Below, piece by piece: positions 48,011 through 59,415 of a stretch of DNA of 64,000 bases. Within the stretch, counting starts at the first letter, position 1; every line of letters starts with the position of its first letter. The stretch spans positions 129,972-193,971 of the forward strand of contig VZRN01004257.1 in the NCBI GenBank assembly GCA_013397935.1, written 5' to 3'. This stretch comes from Dasyornis broadbenti (lineage: Eukaryota > Chordata > Aves > Passeriformes > Dasyornithidae). The notes beneath the pieces were generated by a model, which was given only the letters and a program-made list of their open reading frames with translations, ran no database searches and was not told where the DNA came from. A program made the position numbers and the translations under genes.

Positions 48011-51000
48011 ATCTCAGGCTCCTCCGTCCCCTCCTGCTGTCAGCACACCTGATGAGTCCAGCAAGGTACAACAGCTGGATGCTCCCTAAAGGCAGGGAGA
48101 AGAGAGAAGACCTTTAGGGACCCCAGCCTGAGTGCCTGAGGCACCTGTGCACCCCTCTCGTCTGCTTGGTCGGTTGTGCTGGTTGCCACCAGCAAGCCCA
48201 GCGCCGCTCCCTCAGCGCTTGGCAGGGTCCCCTCAGCGGGAGCCGCGTGTCCATCGCAATGAAACTCCAAGCCTCATTCTCCCAGGGGCTCAGGACTACC
48301 CACCAGAGACTCGAGGGAGGTCAAACAAGATTGATTCTTGACAGCTTAACTGGAAGTGTCTTTTCCTGCCAAGTGACTCTGTTCTGTTTCTGTGGCCCAG
48401 ATCTCCATCCTCGCTTGTTTATTTACAGATACCACAGGCAATTACCTTTAAACATCATAGAACAGAGTTAGATAAATAGAAAACAATTGGGTCTGTAGGT
48501 GGTTTTTTTCCCCCAACATTTTAAGTATTCCTGAAATGCTTTTAAAGGCTTTTGGCTCAACCAGGCCCCAAGAAAAAGATGAGATTGCTTCCAATTTGAA
48601 TAAGGAAGCTCTGCAGCCGATTTAGAAAAGAAGGAAGGACTCACTGGCCTTTGGGCTATGTAATCAATATCCTGTTCTGAAAATAACAACTCCCTGTCCT
48701 GGAACAGAGTCCAGCTTAGGGCCTTTTGTCCCCTGATTCTATGAATGGTTTAGTAAAGGACTCATTGCTAGGTTTTTATCTGTGGGAATTTCTTATGTAC
48801 CCGTGGGCTACTGATGTTTCTGAAATGTTACTGGGCAAAATATAATTTTTCAGTTGTGGGGATTTTTAATGTCTCCTTTGCTTTTGCTTTTCATTTCTAA
48901 CAATAAAGTTAATTGGCAGAAAAGCTTCAAGAAGATAACTTTGATACTGAAGGGTATTTACCAATTTAGAATACCTTTTTTGTGATGACAAGTATTTGCA
49001 CTCAATCATAGCTGTGTCACAAATCTTAAGGAAAAACTTATTCCGAGCAATCTTTTATAGCTCTATTCTTTTATATGCAACGGGTAAAAGAGGAAAGGAC
49101 ATTTATAAAGGGTTTATCTCTGCTGCCATTCAACCCAAAGAGAGATTCCTGTTACTGAAACCAGGGAAAGCAAATAAACGTGGCTGAACAGCGCAGTGAG
49201 CCAATAAGATTTTGGAGATTAGACTGAGATCTCAGTGAGCTGCTTGTATATTGAAGTTAGGTAACACTGAGTAATGCATGTTAAGGGTTATGTATTGATT
49301 TTGTATTATGTTTGATTTCAAAGGAAGTAATAATAAATCCAAAGTTGGAAATCACACGGGGGCCAGATACGCCCTCAGTCATCTTTCAGAAATGGGAGCA
49401 ACTATGGCACTGAGGAATTATTTTCTTAACTGAAGGAAAAACTAAAAAACGAAATAAAAATAAATAGATCTTTCTCTGATAGTTGAGAAACTCAGGAAAG
49501 CTCCACGAATTTGATTTGAGGCATTTAGATGTAAGGGGAAATGTAAAGGTGTGACTGGCACAAAGAACACCACATTTTCCAAACTTTTTAGCCGCTTAAC
49601 AGATCATTAATTTCCTGCAATTCCAAAAAGTGATCATGACAGTTCTGCACTATTTCTTGCCTCGGAACTCATGGAAAAACCTTGCAGCTTAAAGGAAATC
49701 AGAACAGTGGATGACCATGAACCACTATTGAAAATTACTATGGAGAATTTAATCTTGAAGACTTTTTCCAGTGTTTGCTCGTTAACATTTTTGCTACTTT
49801 TAAAAAGTATCTTTGTCTCCTTTGTATACACTTGATAAAGAAAAGACTTTGGGAAATATTTGTATTTTTTTGTGCATGGAACTTTGTTGGAAGGGGAAAC
49901 TGTTTGTTTTGAAGGTTATTTGAACCTGGAGGACCCGGAGCACAGAAATTCTACAGCAAATTAGTTCATGAGGCTGGCTCCTTGCCAGGAAACACTACAG
50001 GAAAAAGAGCAGGAAGAGGGCTGGATCCTCTACCACCAGACTTCCTCGAATATTGTTTCTGAGGAATGCTAAAAGCAGCTTTTCAATAAATTTCTGGAGT
50101 GGCAAGAGTGGCCGCACTTCATACACGTAATTTGAATTTCCAGCTTTCACAATGGAAGTTTTTTAGGTTGTTTCAGTTCAGATCCTTATCAAAATATTAT
50201 TTTTAACAGGGAATTGCTTCTCTTTTTTTAATTTTTTTTTATTTTTTTTTTTTCCCAGTTTTTAATTCCTAAAGAAAGTACCTGCAGGGAGGAAGATTGT
50301 GGATCCCTTTTCTGGGAACACACCTTATTATTACTTGCATCTGATTTATTTTCTGTAGAAATTTAAAAAAAAATGCGTGAGTGATCAGTGTCTTTATCTC
50401 AACTGCAGGACCATGAATAAATAAAATTCCCAAAGTTTTCCATCCTCTGCCATCCCTTCTTGAGCTCTCACACATCGAAACGCGTTCTAACATGGAAAAG
50501 CAAGAACAAAATTACAGATTTGTTTTTCAGAAGAGCATTTAATTCCATGTGTCTGAGAACCACGCTGAAATCTTTAACAAAGATGGTGAAGATTTTTTTA
50601 AAAATTCTTTTGGGAAGCTTTTCCTTTTGCAGAAGTATTAAATGAAGGTAACAAGTCAGCAGCCTTGCTGTTATACCCTACATAGCCCTACATTCACAAC
50701 ACTTGTTCTGCTCTCACATTCAAGTAACTTTTGGCTTTTAATTTTTTTTGGTTTTTTTCTCCATTTAATAAGTTTGCTTTGACTGCAAAGATTTGGAACG
50801 TCCCCCTTCATGGCGATTCTGCTTTTCGTTGGATTTTGAACTCCTGCACCGTGTAACACAAAAGGCATTTGCTTTCCGAGAGGAAAAGGAGATTGATGAA
50901 TTGTGGTGAGAATTTCTTTATGAAGCAGAGTGCATTCCAAACATTTTTCCCATGGCAAAAATGTTGAATTTTCATGCGCAGACTGTGTATGCACAGCATA

Positions 51001-53945
51001 TATACACAGAACAATCTTGAATAGATCTTCGAGGCCATAAATTTCTCCCGTGACCTGATCTCTCCCTGTGTTCAAAAATCCTCCTGCAGTAGGAAACTTC
51101 AAAGGTATTGAGAGTTCCAGTTAACTGCATAATCCTCAATGAGACATTGCAGGCGGCAAGGCAGGTTATTTGTGATAAAAAGATACAGGGAATCCTAAAA
51201 GAGGAAACAATCAATCGTCAGGGCTCCCTGAGCTCTTTCCTGCACGCTTACAATGTACACAACACAGTTTTACATACAGCCCTCAGGACAGAAATTGTAG
51301 ATTTTTTTTTCTTTAAAAGTTGATGAAATTCCCTTCCCCAAAAGGGATTGGAGTCTAGCTATACTTTCCATCCAGCAATAAAAATAAAATTTTATATTTT
51401 GCACGTTTTTAATGTTTCAAGCTGATTGAAAACTTCTCTGATTAGAAAAAAATCTTCTCTCCACGTAATTCCTTGACTTACTACATGATTTATCTGCTGC
51501 TGCTCCTGTCTCTTTTTGCCAGTGGGACAAAAATCTGACGTCGAGCTGTTCCCTTGTAGAAAGTGAGTGGATATCGGATCCCAAATCAGGGAGAGGCTGA
51601 AATTCGGTGGGAGGTGGAATTCTCTGCCATCAGTCGCTCCCTAGCGTGGTACTTGTGAAAAACTTGGACATCAAGATGGAAAGGAGGGGGAAGAAACCCA
51701 AAAATCCCCTCAAAACCCCTCAAAACAGGACAAACCAAACCGGAACACGAACCAGAAACCAGATCCCAAGGAAAGGCAGCTCTCTCCATATTTAATTATT
51801 AGGTACAAGGCCTGACAGGCGACTTCCAGATCCCACTGAAGCTCAGGAGGATGTTTGCAATCAACAGCAAACCATTATTTTTCTGTCTCTGGTTAACCAA
51901 AAATATTAGAAAATAAAATGACGGCAGACTTATTTAAGGAAAAGTGTGTTGAGGCCTTTTAATAAGATTCTACTCTTCCTTTGTCACGGTCCCCCTTCCT
52001 TTTTGATGCCCTTGTTGTTGGCTTGCTCATGTCGAAACTCAGGTGTTTCCAATCAAATAAACAACTTCAGCAGGAGCTCTGTGAAGGGAATATTTATATA
52101 TACAACATAATAAAATATATAACATAACCCACAGAGATATTGCAGTCAATGCAGAGCTTCTCCACAGGGGCATCACGGGAGACAATGCTGGGCACAGGAC
52201 ACTGCTCCAAGGAATTTCAGGCTGAAGAATGGTTGGGGAATAAAAGGGAAAAGCCCAAGCAAGTTCTCCCCTTGCTCCTGCCCTTGAGTTTGCCACAGCC
52301 ACCTCCTTCCAGCCATATTTCCTCCAGCAGCTCAGTTCTCAGTGCCCCGGGGCATGGAACAACCTCTGTGACTTGTGTGTCTGCACACGAAGAGATATTA
52401 TTTATGTTTTTATAGGTGAATACTGGACAAAGTGTGTGCTGCAGAGAAAGGGATGAGAAATGAAGCGGAGAGACACGTGGGAAAGCAGATGGAGGACCAA
52501 TGACAGATGCCAGGACAAACGTGATCGAAAATATCCCAGATCCCGGTTCGGTAGAACTGACAGGCAACACGGATATTTCAGGGAGCTACATCCTCTCATG
52601 CTGTGGTATTTTTGCTGGTTTGTACCTTGAATGTGGCAGATTGTTTGCGCATTTCCAGGTTTTTGTTTTCGTAGTCCTGGCTAGGAACATATGTAGAAGC
52701 TGAGAATAGGCAGGACATAAAATATTTGCCCAGAGAAATTCTGAATGTGAGTGTTCCTTATTTTCCTTTTCGTATACGTGCAGTCAACTCTAGTGGCTCA
52801 GTTTATATTTTGGCTTCCAACGCCAAGTTTAACTTGGCCCTACAAGGAAGGATTTTGGTTTACCAGAGGTTAATGGCAGCTTTTCATTAAAGTTGCCCAT
52901 ATAAAGACACTTGAGTGAAAAGTTTAGGATGTTTGACATAGTTGTCTGATATTTCTTTTGGTTGCAAAATGGAGACCATTAATATTAATGCTCCAGTGTT
53001 TGAGAAAACAAGAATGTGAAACACCAGACATGAACCAGGTGTTCACATAACTTTCAGACTGAGTTTCCTTTCCTTGCATCTTTTCTAGGAGGAAGAATTC
53101 ATAAATCTCTGGATGACACATCTGTGGAAGCCTGCTCACCAGAAAAGAGAGAGGCTTCCTAAGCGGATTATTTTAGGAGGGGACCTAAAAAGCGATTTTC
53201 ATAAAGCGTGTGTCACTTCAGAGCAAGCCTTAAGTGTCGTTCTGGCTCACCACCATCTACACGCTCACACTTGTGCATCACCTGCGTCTGCACTGTCAAA
53301 CAAGAAATAAAAGTGAACAAATGCATGGGACTGAGGAGATTCCTCTGGAGGTAAAGAAAATATGTGGCAAATGCTGCTGCAACCCCTATTTCACAGGGTC
53401 AAAAATCACGGCCGGTTGGGGAGGTTTCTGAAGACCGGAGAAAAATGAAGCAATTCTTGAAGTAATTGGGAAACAATTTTTCCGTGCTCTTTGCCCACCT
53501 GAGTGCTCTCACCTCTCTTCCCCAACTTAATTTAACCAAGAAGGATATGGATTATATCAGATATTCAAGATGTAGTCTGATCCTTTCTAGTAGTAATCTT
53601 GTGCTGTTATCAAATGACGTGCAAAGGTATTTTTTTTTTTTTTGTGGCAGGATATTAAACTTTCTTTAAAATACAGTTATCAGCTCAAGGAACTTATGAT
53701 ATTAGAAGTTCAGCCAAAAGATAAGGATCATTGATGCCTGTGGGTCACTGATATTAACACAAATTCTCTTATTGTCTCTGCTTTCCTAAAAAAAAGTCAG
53801 CTCCATATTATTTCCTCTGTGTTCAAAGCCAACATTAGGCACCATTTGACAGAGAGCCCTTAATCATATTAAGAAAATGCTAATTAGCAATTTCTTTTGG
53901 GTGTTTATGATGCTAGAAATGAGCAAAGAAGACGCATAAAGATAA
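48011..53945. other. Unique non-coding DNA
   Basis: About 5.9 kb without a recognised gene. The part at 48130-48260 is locally rich in GC and CpG. T-rich low-complexity sequence lies at about 50222-50256, and a T-run lies at about 53631-53643. A CCCCTCAAAA doublet lies at 51706-51725. AT-rich TATATA words lie around 52090-52130. Frames up to 143 codons (minus, 50671-51102) show no domain. Confidence 0.45.
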
Positions 53946-54031
53946 TCCCTTTCCTTTTTCCTTTTTCCTTTTTCATTTCCTTTTTCCTTTCCTTTTTCCC
54001 CTCTCCCCCTCCTCTCCCTTCCCCCTTCTTT
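53946..54031 (+). repeat. 86-bp polypyrimidine tract
   Basis: Only C and T except for one A at 53975. The first half is built of CTTTTT hexamers and the second half is C-rich. Homopurine/homopyrimidine tracts of this length can adopt triplex (H-DNA) structure under supercoiling. Confidence 0.85.
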
Positions 54032-57000
54032 AACTGCTTTAATTCCTATCTGAAGCAGAACAAGTAAATCAAGAAGGAAAAACAGAAGTAATTGAAGTAA
54101 TTTGAAGAAACAACTCAAAAGAGGGGGGAAATATCACAAGGCTTCCTCAACAGTTCAGTATAAATTGACTTTTCCTTGCTTTCTCTCTGCCCGTTAATAT
54201 TTGCCGGGCTTGGTTTCTTTCTGGTTTTGAAAGAAAGCAAATTCCTATCCAGAAACCAAGTTCTTCAGGCTGAGATCCTTGCTGGAATTACATATTCCAT
54301 GATAATAGCGCTGACAGACCGTAGTCGTTCAGCGTTGTCCAATCTTTCTCACTTTAATTCCTGAAAATACGACACCATTTCAACCAAGGCCGGAGACCCA
54401 CGCGTGAAGATCTGTCCTAAACTGTGTCCTGGAAAATGCTTGGATTTCAGGAATTCTGTATCAAAAAGGAAAGAGACGTCCAGGTAGCTCAGCCATCTTT
54501 CCTCTCATTAAGTTGTCCTGCAATGAAAGCGGTGGATAAATTATAATGACAACTGCGAGACGTGCTGAGGTTGTGCTGTAACGCAGACGATACTGGACAA
54601 CCAAATTCATTGCTGGGTGTTGGGGGAGGAGATTTTGGGGCCAAATTATTAAACCTAAGCAGATCTGGCGGCGGGGAATTTGCGTGAGAGGACAATTCCC
54701 TCTCTTGTTCCGAAGCAGGGACGGCGACCGACAGCGGCCATCACACGAGGACTGACGTCAGGGAAGGGACACGAGTGACCCAGCAGTGTCCACGTTGTGC
54801 CTCAGGGACACGGTGGGAACTCTGGAAATGGGAAAGTGCCATCACGAATTCAAAAGCCTTTCAATAAAAAAAAAAACACCCAGAAAAAAAATGATACGAG
54901 TGCCCGTGTGCAAAAGAGAAAGCCTGAACTGAAGTCCATTGAAAGCAACGTTAGGCTTCCAATTAACTCCAGCAGGCATTTCGTGGATCCTCTGTGTGAT
55001 CATTAGGAATGAAAACCAGGAGTCTCATGATTCGTCCCTAATGACCCCAAATATTCATTTAATGGAATCCTGACTGAAGTGGAGTGGGTGAATCTCTGCC
55101 ACTGAGCTACAAGGAGCCAGGAGCCCTGCCAGGATGACACAAATTAGAATTAACTGAGGGACATTCTGCTCTTCCCTTCAGCATAGGGAGCAAATCTGAA
55201 TTAATAATCAAAATAATCCCCTTAAAAATTGATATATCCAGTTTTTATTAATTTTAGAACAACGATCAGAGTTGTTATCATTGGAAGACACCTTTAAGTT
55301 CAACCATCAAACAAAATTAAACTCCAAGGCTCTTCAGAGTTTCCCGCACCCTCACATGCACCTTGGATGAGTGCTACCAAAAAGTGGAGCATAATGGAGC
55401 TGGCATATTCTAAAGTACCAAATATTTTAAACTCTTTTTTTCCCCCCCCGCCCTTAATTTGATGTGGATGTTATTTCATCAGTTTTTTGAAATAGGACAT
55501 ATGGTTTTGGTCATACCTACTATGAAAAATCAGGAGTAATAATTTGGTGTTAATATTTTGCAGTAAGTACAGTTTGTTTTGTTTAGCAGGGAGTGCCCTG
55601 ACCTTTAAAGTGCTGACATTATCTTCACTGTACATTTCTTATTAAAAATATGGTTTAAGGTGAACTGACTGAGATGTAATCAGAGGAATACAGCTACATT
55701 TCAATCTGAAGGGGATTTTTTTTTTGGTTTTTTTTCCGCCAAGATGGAAAAACAGCTTTGAAACCCAACTAAAATTTATTGCAAAAATGTGTCGATGTGG
55801 TGAAAGAATTAGCTGTTCTTCTCTGAGGCCAAGCACTTTTTTACATTGTACTCTACCCTTAATTAAGTGAGAAACTACATTTTATTTCCATGTATCTTTA
55901 AAAAGTCATCATTTCTTCTCTCAGAACAGTGAAGGACAAGAAGAAAGAAATTTTAAGCTGAAGTTCTGGGAGTATTATTTTCATCCTAGGAATGATCTCA
56001 GTGATAGTTTAGATTCAGCAAGGACTAAAACATGTTGATTTGTATTCCAATATACTTCACTCCAACCCATTGCTGTTGTTACCTTATCTGCTACCCATGG
56101 CCTTGCCAAAAAAACCATCAATTCCACAATTAAGGAATTTCTTACCCCATTTCGTTGAGTGCCCCTAGCCAAATCAACACTGCACACCCAAATTTACTGA
56201 AATGAAAAGATTAAACACTGCCTTCCCTCCATTTCTTTCATCCTTCCTCCCACACCAGTTAAAAAAAAAAATTGTAAATCCACTCAGATCCTTGACTGCA
56301 ATGGATGGGCAAAAAAAAATAAAGACAAGAGTGATATTGTGATAAGTGAAAGACAAGCTGTCACATACATAGAATTTTTTCAGGAGAGGCTTGAAACCTT
56401 GAAATGTTAAAATTAACCAATTTAACTTGGTTTCTTTGAGTCATGGGCACTTAAATACCATCAGCTGGGTGTCAATAGCACTCATTCGGAAACAAACACG
56501 GGACACAACGAAGCTGAGCGGACGCAAAGTGGGAGAAAAAGACGGAAGGGCTATTTATTTCCGTGTGAAAATATCCTCTGTGCCTTCTGACCGGAACAGG
56601 TGCGGGCAGGTTGGAGACCTTAAACCACTCATCCAATGCGCAACTTGCATTAATTAGTTACCCTGCTAAATCAATCAGGAGATCGACGACGATTTGTGCC
56701 TGTAAGGGCTGGAAGTTTGCTTGTTGTTATCGACACTGGTAACTACGATTGCTGGCGTAGAAAATATCAGAATGACGGGCAGAGTGGTTTTAGAAACGCT
56801 CCCATGAGGGAAATGTTGTGAATTCTGACTGAGGGTGGCCGATGGCTGGAGAATGTACAAAGTTGGTCTGGATTTTCTGGGTTTGGAAAAGTCTCTCAGC
56901 AACTTGTTTGCAAAATCTGTGAGGATGTCTATGCCTGTGGTGTTCGTATTTCGAGAAATACCGCGGGCATTATACAGATCAAAAGCAGCAGATTTCTACA

Positions 57001-58177
57001 GGAAAATTGGCTGCAAAGGTACACAGAGCTGAGGTCCCTGAGGGTGTGGTTTCTGCAACACTGGAAATGGTGAGTGATAGCACAGTGAAAAATGTTCGTA
57101 AGAGAAACACTGAAAATTCAAGTAGTGATGCTGATTAGGCCACTGATTTAAAAAAAAAAAAAAATACAAACAGAAAATACATTGTAGACACTCATCACTA
57201 ATTGTAAATACTTGAATGTGCATCAGATTGTATTCAACAGCATCACTTGGAGACCCAGGATAGTAATTAATGAGCTCTTAATTAAGAAGTGAACTCTTCT
57301 GAAGATACACTTAGGCAGGGGAGTGTAAAGTCCTTTGGCAAAAACTTTAACCACAAACCCGGTGGAGGCTCAAAGGAAGTGACTTTAGGAAACTCATCTT
57401 TATTCAGAACGTTTTGCCACCAGAATGTTTTGCCACATTTTTTTAGCAATTCATGAGAACTAAAGACAGTGCAGGGTTATTTTCTGCTCACAGTCTGAGA
57501 GCCATCAGCAAAGATCAATCCTTTTGGAAATGAGGATGTTTTTGAAGTGGGAATATTAGCACAGCATAAAATCTGGGGCTGTTTTCTGCCACCTGTCCCG
57601 CAGACAAATCTCCCGCTACGAGAGCATGGTTCGAGAATTGTGGTTCCGTGTCTGCTCACAAGCTTTGGCCTTTGGCAATCAAAGCAAACACCTGTACCCC
57701 ACAACAGCCATAACGTTATCTGAGGGTGTTTAAAGAAAAAATATTCTGCATTTGTTCATGTGGGCATTTCAACCCATTCACTGAAGGGTGGGGAGGCAGA
57801 ACTCTTCGCTATCAGAGCAGACTACGACTCCCTCCCCAGCTGTTTCCTCACTGATAGGAGAACAGACCTGAACTGGGTGTTTGATAGTATTTGTAGGTGA
57901 AAAAACCAACTGCTTTTCCTTAGGAGGTAATTCTTAACCTTAATTCATCTCAGATCCCCTGATCAATTAAAAAAAAAAAAAAAAAGGAAAAGCTAAATTT
58001 TTTCTTCATGATTTTTTTTAAAATTAAAAATACAAGTTTATAAAGCATCCCTGTGAAGTCCCTCATAGAAGGCAGATCGAGAGCACAAGAGCACAAGAAA
58101 TATTGAGAGTGGAATTTTGTGGAGCTGGACATCTGAGGCAAACAATTTAACACATTTTAGTTCCTTTAAAATGAAAA
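54032..58177. other. Unique non-coding DNA
   Basis: No gene is recognised. It includes the CpG-containing patch with a CRE at 54665-54790, A-runs at about 54867-54890, 57150-57164 and 57967-57985, T/G tracts at about 55716-55738, and a moderately CpG-retaining stretch at 56490-56700. Confidence 0.45.
54753..54760. promoter_or_regulatory. Palindromic CRE (TGACGTCA)
   Basis: An exact full CREB/ATF consensus palindrome sits in a 125-bp patch (54665-54790) holding about ten CpGs in an otherwise CpG-poor neighbourhood. Full CREs with an intact CpG often occur in promoters or enhancers. No TATA box, initiator or downstream exon could be defined, so use as a promoter is inference only. Confidence 0.3.
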
Positions 58178-58217
58178 AAAATTCTCTCACTTCACCGAAA
58201 ATTCTCTCACTTCACCC
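58178..58217. repeat. 20-bp tandem duplication (2 copies)
   Basis: AAAATTCTCTCACTTCACCG (58178-58197) is followed by the same unit ending in C (58198-58217). Confidence 0.9.
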
Positions 58218-59123
58218 TCCCCACTTAAATGGGGAGAAATATTTTTGAGTCAGATACCCCACATTAAACAGATCTCTCACATCTTTGGTGATGTCCTGGT
58301 ATTCAGAGAGGTGAAATATCCTTTAAAATCATTGCTTTTAATCCAAGCTGAGTTTAAATCAATATGAAACACCATAGCGTTGGTTAATGTGTCTGTAAAG
58401 TCTTCCCAGCTATTTTTGCCAGTTTCCTCTTGCTTTTCTGAAAATGCTGTCTGCATCAGGGACACATGAGATTTTAGAGAAAATTGCGAACTTCATAGGA
58501 TGAAAAAATGTTAGAGGCAGATATTTATGAAGCAAACTGTACCTGAACACGAGCACTGTTTTGAGGAATTCCTCAGTAACTCACTTTTGCCAAATCATTC
58601 ATTTTTCCATTTAGATCGTTGAAGCTCATTGACTCTTTCTTACTGCAATCTAGCAACAGATTGTTAAAGTACATTCATACCTTCTCAAAAGCATGAAGCA
58701 TCATTATGGCTTTATCCTTTATATTTCTTCTTTATACCTCAATTAATTTTGTGATACTGGCTTCTGCTCTTGTCTTATTTCAGCCGCTGCACTTTTAAAA
58801 TCAAAATATGGAATGGAAATGTTCCAATGTGCCTCTTCAAATCGCATGTCCTTGTGTTTAACAAATATTATTTTATATTTTCTTCTTTGCAGAATCTCTT
58901 TGCACCACATTCACTCACAGAAAGCCAATGCTATATTATATAAACTTGTTTTATAGACGGAGCTTTTGTTGCTCCACCCTGCTGGGAGCTGACTCCGAAG
59001 AAGTTTCCTGGAAGGCAGTGCCCGTTTGGGATCTGCTTTCAGGGAATGGGCACTCAAGGGACACACGCAGCTCATGACCTCATGCCATACTCACAGAAAT
59101 TCTGATCATTCCATCTTCATTTC
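58218..59123. other. Unique non-coding DNA
   Basis: No gene or recognised repeat. Short open frames only. Confidence 0.5.
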
Positions 59124-59125
59124 GA

Positions 59126-59209
<84 letters not shown>

Positions 59210-59314
59210 GAGAAAGAGAGAAAGAGAGAGAGAAAGAGAGAAAGAGAGAAAGAAAGAAAGAAAGAGAGAAAGAAAGAGAGAAAGAAAGAGAGAAAGAAAG
59301 AAAGAAAGAAAGAG

Positions 59315-59413
<99 letters not shown>

Positions 59414-59415
59414 AA
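59124..59415 (+). repeat. (GAAA)n microsatellite, 292 bp of pure purine
   Basis: An uninterrupted purine strand made mainly of GAAA units, with GAGA variants clustered at about 59206-59320 and 59360-59370. Both ends are pure GAAA arrays. The two strands give long open frames of lysine/arginine/glutamate or of leucine/serine/phenylalanine, which are artefacts of the repeat. Assembled length may not equal true length, because such arrays vary between individuals and often collapse. Confidence 0.97.

Noticed and set aside
48040..48360. GC-rich segment considered as a solo LTR or CpG island
   Set aside because: No TG...CA ends, no target duplication and no familiar LTR words, and CpG density is too modest for an island call.
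48730..48750. GATTCTATGAATGG considered as a CR1 tail
   Set aside because: It lacks the preceding CCTTCCAACC block and any CR1 body, so it is probably chance.
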